Assembly: GCA_017744795.1 (NCBI GenBank) | Contig: JAGIAQ010000011.1 | Location: 1 to 64,000, forward strand | Source: Niabella sp. | GTDB taxonomy: Bacteria; Bacteroidota; Bacteroidia; Chitinophagales; Chitinophagaceae | DNA length: 64,000 bases | Direction of reading: 5' to 3' | Shown here: positions 35,358 through 43,533 of the stretch, in pieces | Layout of the letters: the number at the start of each line of letters is the position of its first letter | How positions within the stretch are numbered: position 1 is the first letter of the stretch | The notes under the pieces: model-generated | The model's input: only the letters and a program-made list of their open reading frames with translations | Told to the model about the DNA's origin: nothing | Database searches by the model: none | Position numbers and translations under genes: made by a program

Positions 35358-38300
35358 TTGAGCGCTTATCGCATATGCACGTTTATTGCCGTATTCCTTT
35401 TCCCCTTTCTCAGCCATTCGCAGGAGTATTATTTCCGCCATATACAGGTGGAGAATGGATTGTCGAATAATACAGCTACCTGTCTGATACAGGACAAAAG
35501 CGGATTTATATGGATCGGCACCAAGGATGGACTGGACCGGTTTGATGGCTACAACTTTAAAGTGTTCCGGAATCAGCCAGACGACAGTACCAGCCTGGGC
35601 AATAATTCCATCTGGAAACTTCATGAAGCCCGGAACGGAATGATATGGGTAGGCACAGAATTCGGGATCTACCGGTTTGATCCGGCAACCGGAAAATTCT
35701 CCTTTTTAAAAAATACACCTAAGACGCTGGTACGCGCTATTGCCGAAGATGACTATGGCAATATATGGATGATCCTTGGGATGGGACTGTATCGGTACCA
35801 GCCTCAAACACAGCAGGTGCAGCACTATTCCGGTCCGGCGCCCGAACAATACAGTACACTTACTGTTTGTAAAAACAACCAGCTATGGGTTGCTACCCAG
35901 TTCGGACAGGTGGGTGTCTATGAAGCTGCAGGCGATCACTTTACATTCCACTCTGTTTTTTCTCATTCAAAACCTGCTGTATCCAACTGGATCGAGCGGC
36001 TTTATGATGCCGGAAATGGTTCTTTGCTGATCGGGACCTCCAGTCAGGGAGTCAAGCTATTTGACACCCGAAACCATACATATAAAGACCTGCTCCGGTA
36101 TAATGAAGATAAAACCGAAATTTTTGCCCGTGATTTTATCCAAAGCGCCCCGGACGAATACTGGATCGCGACGGAGAAAGGACTGTATATATACAATACC
36201 GTGCGCGACAGTTTTACACATCTTCAAAAAAACTATCATGCTCCTTATTCTATCAACGATAATGCCCTTTACTCTTTCTGCAGGGACCGGGAAGGGGGCA
36301 TCTGGATTGGCACCTATTTTGGCGGCATTAATTACTTCCCAAAATCAAAGCCGCTGTTTGAAAAGTTTTTGCCAGGGGTTTCTCCGCAATCGATACAGGG
36401 CAATGCGGTGCGGGTAATAACTGCCGATGCTGCCGGACATGTCTGGATCGGAACAGAAGATGCAGGCCTGAATAAATTTGACCCGCAAACAGGGGTCTTC
36501 AAAAATTTCATCCCCGATGGCACCGGCAAGGGCATTGCATATACCAATATTCATGGATTATTATATGAGGGTAACCGCCTGTGGATCGGGACATTTGAGC
36601 ACGGGCTGGACATTATGGATCTTAAAACAGAAACCATCGTCCGACGTTTTACAGTGGGTCCGGGTTCCGGCGCCCTACGCAGCAACTTTATACACAGCAT
36701 TTACCAAACCAAAAACGGACAGATATGGATCGGCACTTCCAACGGTATCTACTTTTATGATCCTGTGAAAAGTTTTATTGCACCGGGCTATTTTCCCAAA
36801 TCAAGTTTTTATTCAAGCATTCTGGAAACCTCTGACGGCACTATTTGGGCGGGCACTTTCCAGGATGGGCTGCGATTCTATAACCCAAAGCAAAACATCT
36901 GTGGACAACTGCGCCTGCTCCGGCGCCAGCGGAATCTGCTGGCTGAAAACAGGATCACTTTTTTACGTGAATCAAAAAGAGGTGGCTTATGGGTTGCAAC
37001 AGAGAATGGCCTTTTTTATTTGAACCTTAACGACAAATCGACCACCGGCTATTCTATTACAAATGGGTTGCCTTCCAATTTGATATACACAGTAACCGAA
37101 GACGACCAGGACCGCATATGGGTAACCACCTCCAAAGGGCTTGCCCTGATCGAAAAAGATCTGAAGACCATCCGAACCTTCACCCAATCAACCGGATTAC
37201 CGGGGGAACAATTCAATTATTCATCAGTATTTAAAGCCGCTGACGGCAGCATGTATATGGGAACAGTAAAAGGCCTGATACGGTTTCAACCGGATCAGGT
37301 CAGGGATGACAATTACGTTCCGCCATTGTACATTACCAATTTCTCTGTATTTAACACCCCGCTGAATATTGACCCGAACGGAGGGCCGTTAAAAAAATCG
37401 CTGCAGATCACGGATACCCTCCGGCTGCCCTACAACGCCTCAACTTTTAATATTGACTTTGCGGCGATCAATTATACATCGCCCGATAACGTGAAGTATG
37501 CTTACAAACTGGTAGGGCTCGATAAAAACTGGAATTATATCAAAACCAACCGAAGTGTTTACTTCACGAACCTGCCTCACGGAACCTACCTGTTTAAAGT
37601 ACGATCTACGAACAGCAGCGATGTGTGGCAACCGAACGAGCGAACGCTTACCATCATTATTACGCCTCCGCTGTGGGAAACCACCGGAGCCTACCTGCTG
37701 TACACCCTGCTGCTGCTGCTGCTGCTATCCGGCGCTATAGTATTTTACCGGAATTATATGCACCACAAACAGTTGCGCAAAATGCAACTTTATGCCATTC
37801 AAAAAGAAAAAGAGCTGATTGAATCCAAAATAGATTTCTTCACTAAAGTGGCGCATGAGATCCGCACACCGCTGACCCTGATAAAAGCGCCGCTTGAAAA
37901 AATCACCAAACTGATCACCAAAACGCCGCAAACGGAAAAGTACCTCACCAGTATGAACCGGAATACGGAGCGCCTATTGGAGCTCACCAATCAGTTGCTC
38001 GATTTCCGGAAAATTGAATCGCAGCAGCTTTCACTCAATTTCATTGAAACGTCCGTTCCGCAACTGATAACTGATATCTGGAATCGCTTTCAGGCAACGG
38101 CGGAAAATAAAAATATTGAGTTCAGCCTGAAAGTCCCGGAAGGGTCGTTTACCGCTTTCATCGACAAAGACGCCTTTACAAAGATCGTCAGTAACCTGCT
38201 GGATAATGCCATCAAATATGGCAGCAGCCTGGTGCGCACTGAATTATCGGAACCAGATCGTTCGGGGCATTTTGAACTGCGGGTCTCCAATGACGGCACT

Positions 38301-38513
38301 CCTATTGCCCCCGAAGAGCAACAGCAGATCTTTGAATTATTTTTCCGTTCGAAGCTAACGGAAGCTATTTCGGGAACCGGCATCGGCCTTGCATTGGCCC
38401 AATCGCTTACCCACCTGCATCAGGGCAGACTATCCTTGGCTTCAAGCGAAAATTTAATTAGCTTTGAGTTGCGCATCCCAACACAACCGGGTAGCTTTAA
38501 ACAAGAACTATAA
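35358..38513 (+). CDS. HTCS-type periplasmic sensor histidine kinase (Reg_prop propellers, Y_Y_Y, TM, HisKA, HATPase), lacking fused REC/AraC
   Basis: HIQVENGLSNNTATCLIQDKSGFIWIGTKDGLDRFDGYNFKVF, repeated WIGT blades, FFTKVAHEIRTPLTLIKAP (HisKA), NLLDNAIKYG and GIGLALAQSL (HATPase). Start codon is TTG at 35358; in-frame TGA at 35343 excludes an upstream ATG. Confidence 0.93.
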   Translation: MSAYRICTFIAVFLFPFLSHSQEYYFRHIQVENGLSNNTATCLIQDKSGFIWIGTKDGLDRFDGYNFKVFRNQPDDSTSLGNNSIWKLHEARNGMIWVGTEFGIYRFDPATGKFSFLKNTPKTLVRAIAEDDYGNIWMILGMGLYRYQPQTQQVQHYSGPAPEQYSTLTVCKNNQLWVATQFGQVGVYEAAGDHFTFHSVFSHSKPAVSNWIERLYDAGNGSLLIGTSSQGVKLFDTRNHTYKDLLRYNEDKTEIFARDFIQSAPDEYWIATEKGLYIYNTVRDSFTHLQKNYHAPYSINDNALYSFCRDREGGIWIGTYFGGINYFPKSKPLFEKFLPGVSPQSIQGNAVRVITADAAGHVWIGTEDAGLNKFDPQTGVFKNFIPDGTGKGIAYTNIHGLLYEGNRLWIGTFEHGLDIMDLKTETIVRRFTVGPGSGALRSNFIHSIYQTKNGQIWIGTSNGIYFYDPVKSFIAPGYFPKSSFYSSILETSDGTIWAGTFQDGLRFYNPKQNICGQLRLLRRQRNLLAENRITFLRESKRGGLWVATENGLFYLNLNDKSTTGYSITNGLPSNLIYTVTEDDQDRIWVTTSKGLALIEKDLKTIRTFTQSTGLPGEQFNYSSVFKAADGSMYMGTVKGLIRFQPDQVRDDNYVPPLYITNFSVFNTPLNIDPNGGPLKKSLQITDTLRLPYNASTFNIDFAAINYTSPDNVKYAYKLVGLDKNWNYIKTNRSVYFTNLPHGTYLFKVRSTNSSDVWQPNERTLTIIITPPLWETTGAYLLYTLLLLLLLSGAIVFYRNYMHHKQLRKMQLYAIQKEKELIESKIDFFTKVAHEIRTPLTLIKAPLEKITKLITKTPQTEKYLTSMNRNTERLLELTNQLLDFRKIESQQLSLNFIETSVPQLITDIWNRFQATAENKNIEFSLKVPEGSFTAFIDKDAFTKIVSNLLDNAIKYGSSLVRTELSEPDRSGHFELRVSNDGTPIAPEEQQQIFELFFRSKLTEAISGTGIGLALAQSLTHLHQGRLSLASSENLISFELRIPTQPGSFKQEL

Positions 38514-38515
38514 TT

Positions 38516-39310
38516 TTGGAAAATACGACCCCCGAAAACATACACAACGAAAAATTTACGTTACTGCTTGTTGACGACAATGAAGAGATCCTCGAATTTC
38601 TGGCAGACGAGCTGAGTGAAAAATATAATGTAGTGACAGCAGCCAACGCCAACGCAGCCCTGGAGCTCTTAGAAACCCATACGGTACACCTCATCATCAG
38701 CGATATTATGATGCCCGGAATGGATGGACTTGAATTTTGCAACCGGGTAAAATCCGATTTTACTTTAAGTCATGTACCCATTATTTTACTTACAGCAAAA
38801 AATACACTGCAGGCAAAGATTGAAGGCCTGAGCGCAGGCGCCGATGCTTATATAGAAAAGCCTTTTTCACCCGAACATCTGAACGCACAGGTGGCAAGTT
38901 TGCTTGCCAACCGGATAAAAATAAAAGACTATTTTGCCAAGTCGCCCCTGGCCCATTTAAAAACAATGGCGCACACCCGGGTAGACGAGCAATTCCTGGA
39001 GCAATTGCAGCAAACCATCGAGGACAATCTGGCGAACACGATGCTGGACGTAGAGTTTTTGGCCAATGCATTAAATATGAGCCGCCCTACTCTTTACCGG
39101 AAAATAAAATCGATCTCCGATCTTTCACCGAATGAGATGATCAACCTTACACGGTTAAAAAAAGCCGCAGAGCTGATCAGCACCGGCAACCATCACATGA
39201 ATGAAATAGCGGAAACCGTTGGCTACAACTCCCTGACACAGTTCAGCCGTAATTTTCAACGGCAGTTTGAAATGACACCATCGGATTATATAAAGAAGAT
39301 GAGCATGTAA
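38516..39310 (+). CDS. Response regulator with AraC-type DNA-binding domain
   Basis: FTLLLVDDNEEILEFLADEL, IISDIMMPGMDGLEF, IEKPFSPEHL; AraC helices LANALNMSRPTLYRKIKSISDLSPNEMI and IAETVGYNSLTQFSRNFQRQFEMTPSDYI. TTG start 2 nt after the kinase stop. Confidence 0.93.
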   Translation: MENTTPENIHNEKFTLLLVDDNEEILEFLADELSEKYNVVTAANANAALELLETHTVHLIISDIMMPGMDGLEFCNRVKSDFTLSHVPIILLTAKNTLQAKIEGLSAGADAYIEKPFSPEHLNAQVASLLANRIKIKDYFAKSPLAHLKTMAHTRVDEQFLEQLQQTIEDNLANTMLDVEFLANALNMSRPTLYRKIKSISDLSPNEMINLTRLKKAAELISTGNHHMNEIAETVGYNSLTQFSRNFQRQFEMTPSDYIKKMSM

Positions 39311-39324
39311 AATTTATTATATGG

Positions 39325-39352
39325 CTCACAGATTGCACGGATTTTCACAGAA
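39325..39352. repeat. 28-nt dispersed repeat, copy 1 (inverted copy at 59904-59931)
   Basis: CTCACAGATTGCACGGATTTTCACAGAA; the reverse complement matches TTCTGTGTAAATCTGCGGAATCCGTGAG at 23 of 28 positions. Confidence 0.55.
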
Positions 39353-39440
39353 CGAATAAAAAATAGCATTTTGAACACTAAGCACTCTACATACTCCGAT
39401 AAAATTGATTCCGGCTTGCTATAATGCTATTTGTCGGCTA

Positions 39441-40676
39441 TTACACTGATTGCGCCGCAGCGGCAATCGCCTTTGCCGCCACATACCCGGTGCTCCAGGC
39501 ATTCTGAAAATTATAGCCTCCTGTGATGCCATCCACATCGATAACTTCACCTGCAAAAAATAATCCGGACATTTTTTTGCTCATCATTGTATGCGGTTCA
39601 ATTTCTGAAAGCGTAATTCCGCCCGCGGTCACAAATTCATCCTTATAGGTTGTTTTTCCTTTAACGGGCAATTCAAATGCCATCAGTTTATTGATCAGCT
39701 TATTTTGATTCTTCGCCGGAAGATCCGCCCAGCGGGTATTTTCATCGATCCCTGCCTCCATCAATAAAAACTGCCAGAGGCGATGGGGTAATTCAGCAAA
39801 ATGCTTTCCGGAAACTTTTTGAGCGGCCTTTTGTACCCGCCATTGCTGCAGCAAGCTTCTTAACTGATCTTCCTGAAATCCGGGAAGCCAATTAATCAGG
39901 GCTGTGAACTGCCACTGCATTGCCGCCAGCTCGCGTGCCGCCCAGGCGCTCAAACGCAATACTGCCGGCCCGCTCACCCCCCAATGCGTAATTAAAAGCG
40001 GCCCTTGCTGCTGCAATTTAGTGCCCGCAATCGCGATCCTTGCTTCCGCCGTACTTACGCCCATTAATTGCGTGAGCCGGTTTTGGGGACTGTTAAATGT
40101 AAACAAAGAAGGTACAGGCGCTGCTATGGAATGCCCCAGTTCTTCTAACCATTGAAACAGCGCAGCTTTCGGGAACCCGCCTGATGCAATGCAGATATAA
40201 TCGCCGTTAAAAGAACCGCCATTGGCTGTATGAATTAAGAACTGCCCCCCCTGCCGGGAAATCTTTGTTACCGCACACTGCATTTTTATAGCAACACCGC
40301 ATTGCTGTGCCTCCTGCAAGAGACAGTCGATGATGGTTTGGGAAGTATCTGTTACCGGGAACATTCGTCCGTCCGCTTCTGTTTTCAACTGCACCCCTCT
40401 TTCCTTAAACCAGGCAATACTATCTGTTGTAAAAAACTGGTGGAATATCTTTTTTACAAAATGCTGTCCGCGGGGGTAGCGCTTTGCCATCTCTGCAATC
40501 TCAAAGCAGGCATGTGTAGCGTTGCAGCGCCCACCGCCGCTGATCCGGACTTTAGAAAGTAATTTGTTCGTTTTTTCCAATATTGTCACCTCCAGCTCCG
40601 GGTTCATCCGTGCCGCATTTACCGCGCAGAAAAAACCGGCGGCGCCCCCTCCTATTACATATAATTTTGTTGCCAT
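39441..40676 (-). CDS. BaiN/YhiN (HI0933-like) family NAD(P)/FAD-dependent oxidoreductase
   Basis: LYVIGGGAAGFFCAVNAA, KVRISGGGRCNATHACFE, ITHWGVSGPAVLRLSAWAARE, GLFFAGEVIDVDGITGGYNFQNAWSTGYVAA. Confidence 0.92.
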   Translation of the reverse strand: MATKLYVIGGGAAGFFCAVNAARMNPELEVTILEKTNKLLSKVRISGGGRCNATHACFEIAEMAKRYPRGQHFVKKIFHQFFTTDSIAWFKERGVQLKTEADGRMFPVTDTSQTIIDCLLQEAQQCGVAIKMQCAVTKISRQGGQFLIHTANGGSFNGDYICIASGGFPKAALFQWLEELGHSIAAPVPSLFTFNSPQNRLTQLMGVSTAEARIAIAGTKLQQQGPLLITHWGVSGPAVLRLSAWAARELAAMQWQFTALINWLPGFQEDQLRSLLQQWRVQKAAQKVSGKHFAELPHRLWQFLLMEAGIDENTRWADLPAKNQNKLINKLMAFELPVKGKTTYKDEFVTAGGITLSEIEPHTMMSKKMSGLFFAGEVIDVDGITGGYNFQNAWSTGYVAAKAIAAAAQSV

Positions 40677-40791
40677 TATGTATGCCGCTTAACGCTGCCA
40701 AAAATAACGCTTAAACAACAACTGTTTCCCTTTTATGTTGTCCGGACATTCTGTAATTTCGGATTCATTCGGTTATTACTGATTGAGTTTT

Positions 40792-41490
40792 ATGCGTATT
40801 TCAGAAAAAACATTGTTGCTGTTATGGCTGTCGCTCCCTCTTTTTTTGCGGGCGCAGGAAGCACCGTTTGGTGTTCAAAATACCATCGCTCAATACAAAC
40901 AGGCCATCAAAGCCGATGAGCAGAACCGGATGGTCGAGTTAAAATCCGTCGTCCCCGGTCTGGTTTATGACCTGCGTTATGCCACGGCAAACAACTTTAT
41001 GCACCGCACCATGTACCCCGCCGGCACACATCAAACATTCCTCAGAATGCCCGCTGCCCGGGCCTTGCAACGCGTGCAGGCAGCTTTGGCCCAACAGGGG
41101 CTGGGATTAAAAATTTTTGATGCCTACCGTCCTTTTAGTGTTACGCAGCGTTTTTGGGAACTGGTAAAAGATGAACGCTATGTTGCCAACCCGGCAAAGG
41201 GGAGCAATCATAACCGGGGCACAGCCGTAGACCTGACGGTCATCGATCTGAAAACCGGGAAGGAGCTGCCCATGGGCACAGGCTTTGACAATTTTACCGA
41301 CTCCGCACATCAGGATTTTACACAGCTAGCGCCCCGGGTACTCCAAAACCGGCTTCTTTTAAAAACCCTGATGGAGCAACAGGGCTTTCAACCGCTGCGC
41401 ACAGAATGGTGGCATTATACTTTTTCAGACAATAACAGTTACGCCATCCTTGATCTTTCGTTTAAACGGCTGAAGCAATTACAGCGCTGA
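40792..41490 (+). CDS. D-alanyl-D-alanine dipeptidase (VanX/DdpX-like, M15)
   Basis: VVPGLVYDLRYATANNFMHRTMYP, LKIFDAYRPFSVTQRFWELV, GSNHNRGTAVDLTVIDL, RTEWWHYTF. Start at ATG 40792 (ORF track starts at TTG 40783). Confidence 0.92.
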   Translation: MRISEKTLLLLWLSLPLFLRAQEAPFGVQNTIAQYKQAIKADEQNRMVELKSVVPGLVYDLRYATANNFMHRTMYPAGTHQTFLRMPAARALQRVQAALAQQGLGLKIFDAYRPFSVTQRFWELVKDERYVANPAKGSNHNRGTAVDLTVIDLKTGKELPMGTGFDNFTDSAHQDFTQLAPRVLQNRLLLKTLMEQQGFQPLRTEWWHYTFSDNNSYAILDLSFKRLKQLQR

Positions 41491-41547
41491 TCAATAATCG
41501 GGAATATGGTAAGGCTTTTTTTAGGTTTATACACAGTCCCCTTTCCC

Positions 41548-41555
41548 TATCTTTG
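41548..41555 (+). promoter_or_regulatory. Candidate -7 promoter box (TAnnTTTG) upstream of the DUF5715-like gene
   Basis: TATCTTTG at 41548-41555, with TTTA at 41526-41529 as a weak -33 candidate, 20 nt before ATG 41575. Confidence 0.45.
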
Positions 41556-41574
41556 CGCCGTTCAGGCTATTTTT

Positions 41575-42138
41575 ATGAAGCGATTTTTGGTACTCTCCCT
41601 TACACTGTTAACAACCCTGTACGCACATTTTTCTGTTGCGGCACAGAGTGCCCGCTACCGCGCCCATTTAAATATTGCACGGCAGCATGGGGTTCCCGCA
41701 CTGAAGAATAACACACAACTGAAAACCTACGTTAGCAAAAAGAAACTGACCCGGGTAAGTGCGGGAAAAGGCTACAGGGTACGTGGACTCGATTATAGTC
41801 AGCCCTACCTGGTGCCCCGGGCCAAAACGGTGCTCAGCCAGCTGGCGAAAGCCTTCTATGCGAAAACGGGAAGCTCTTTTACTGTTACCTCCCTTACCCG
41901 AACAACCGGTTCGCAGAACCGGCTAAGAAGAGTGAACGGCAATGCCGTTTCGGGTGTAAGCTCACATAATTATGGTAGCTCGTTCGACATTTCGTACGTG
42001 CGCTTTAACGGACGCAAAGCACCCAACAGCCGCCTGGAACGGATATTGCACGCAGTACTGGCCGAATTCCAGGCCCGGGGGCAGTTGCTTTACATAAAAG
42101 AATATCATGTAAGCTGTTTCCATGTTACCGCGCGGTAA
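41575..42138 (+). CDS. DUF5715-like secreted protein with M15/LAS peptidase-like motifs
   Basis: MKRFLVLSLTLLTTLYAHFSVAAQ signal peptide; RTTGSQNRLRRVNGNAVSGVSSHNYGSSFDISYVRF (SxHxxGxxxD); EYHVSCFHVTAR near the C-terminus. Confidence 0.75.
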   Translation: MKRFLVLSLTLLTTLYAHFSVAAQSARYRAHLNIARQHGVPALKNNTQLKTYVSKKKLTRVSAGKGYRVRGLDYSQPYLVPRAKTVLSQLAKAFYAKTGSSFTVTSLTRTTGSQNRLRRVNGNAVSGVSSHNYGSSFDISYVRFNGRKAPNSRLERILHAVLAEFQARGQLLYIKEYHVSCFHVTAR

Positions 42139-42173
42139 CGGCACAAAATGTTACCTTTATCAAAATTGCGCTC

Positions 42174-43184
42174 ATGAAAAAAATCTTTGTTTATGTTCCC
42201 ATAAACGGCGTCATTGAGGCCATTACACCTGCTGTGCGCATCTTCCAGACCGCCAATGATTTTTTGGCCGCCAATGGATTACCACCCAAATTCAAAGTGG
42301 AGCTTACGGGTTTACAAAAAACCATCACCTTATCCGAAGGTCCTTATACTATAACGGTAGATCGTTTATTAAAAGACGTTACAGAAGCCGATCTTTTTAT
42401 TGTGCCTGCATTGCTGCACCCTTCTATGGCAACCGCCGTGGAAGCTAACAGCGCCGCGTTTCCCCGGCTTACCGCATTGCATGCTAAAGGAACGGAAATG
42501 GCATCGTTATGCCTGGGCGCTTTTCTGCTGGCCGCTACCGGGGTGCTGGACGGCAAAAAATGTTCCACGCACTGGGCCTACTATAACGAATTTATGCAGC
42601 TTTACCCGCAGGTAACCATCGCTTCCGGCTCTGTAATCACCGACGAAGCCGGGGTTTATTCCAGCGGCGGTGCCAATTCCATCTGGAACCTGCTGCTTTA
42701 CCTGGTAGAAAAATATACCAATCGTGAGATAGCCATCCTCCTGGCAAAATTTTTCGCCATTGACATCGACCGCAACAGCCAGAATGCCTTCTCCATATTT
42801 AAAGGACAGAAAGATCATAACGATGAGGACATTATTAAAACCCAGGACTTCATTGAAAAAAATATAAGTGAGCGCATTGCGATCGACCAGCTGGCTTCCC
42901 TGATCGCCGTGAGCCGGAGAAGCTTTGAGCGCCGGTTCAAGCAGGCCACCAACAATACCGTACTGGAATATATTCAGCGGGTGCGGATCGAGGCGGCAAA
43001 ACGCAAGTTCGAATCCCGCCGCCTTAACATCAATGAAGTAATGTATGATGTCGGATATACGGACACCAAGGCTTTCCGGGATGTTTTTAAAAAAGTGACC
43101 GGATTAACGCCGATAGAATACCGCAACAAATACTACAAACCCAACCTGGATATTTCGTTTACCCCGGGGTATGGGCTTTCTTAA
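42174..43184 (+). CDS. GlxA-family transcriptional regulator (DJ-1/PfpI-like plus AraC HTH)
   Basis: GTEMASLCLGAFLLAATGVLDGKKCSTHWAYYNEF; AraC domain RIAIDQLASLIAVSRRSFERRFKQATNNTVLEYIQRVRIEAAKR, VMYDVGYTDTKAFRDVFKKVTGLTPIEYRNKY. Confidence 0.93.
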   Translation: MKKIFVYVPINGVIEAITPAVRIFQTANDFLAANGLPPKFKVELTGLQKTITLSEGPYTITVDRLLKDVTEADLFIVPALLHPSMATAVEANSAAFPRLTALHAKGTEMASLCLGAFLLAATGVLDGKKCSTHWAYYNEFMQLYPQVTIASGSVITDEAGVYSSGGANSIWNLLLYLVEKYTNREIAILLAKFFAIDIDRNSQNAFSIFKGQKDHNDEDIIKTQDFIEKNISERIAIDQLASLIAVSRRSFERRFKQATNNTVLEYIQRVRIEAAKRKFESRRLNINEVMYDVGYTDTKAFRDVFKKVTGLTPIEYRNKYYKPNLDISFTPGYGLS

Positions 43185-43289
43185 ATGCATTGCTGATTCC
43201 TCATTTTTTATTTTGCGTACCTTGTCGATTATTTTCAAATCAAGATTGACTCAGGTTGATTTGCCCCGTCATAACAGACCGGTATGAAA

Positions 43290-43500
43290 ATTATTTTTAA
43301 GGGGTGTGCCTACGGCACACCAAAATAATCTGCTGCTATAACCAGTCTACCAACTGGCTGTTCCGATGGAACAAAACAAACGAAACAGCTTCCTGGTGCT
43401 TTGTATCAGAAGAGTATTGAAAAATGCCTTCGATATTGCCCATTTTTAGACCCGTAGTGTGTAATGACTGACCATGCCGTGTAGCGGCTACCCCTTAAAA
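43290..43500. repeat. Intergenic element with 11-bp terminal inverted repeats and internal hairpins (MITE-/REP-like or structured RNA)
   Basis: TTTTAAGGGGT (43295-43305) / ACCCCTTAAAA (43490-43500); GGTGTGCC-tac-GGCACACC (43303-43321), flanked by ATTATTTT/AAAATAAT; CCAGT-N6-ACTGG (43342-43357); TGTTCC-gat-GGAACA (43359-43373). Confidence 0.6.
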
Positions 43501-43533
43501 CGAAATAGTGTTAATTTTGACGGCGGTTCAGTA

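Noticed and set aside
37707-37726. (CTG)n trinucleotide run in the sensor kinase gene as a possible phase-variable repeat
   Set aside because: Encodes the Leu-rich TM helix, and a triplet unit cannot cause frameshifts; most likely codon usage.
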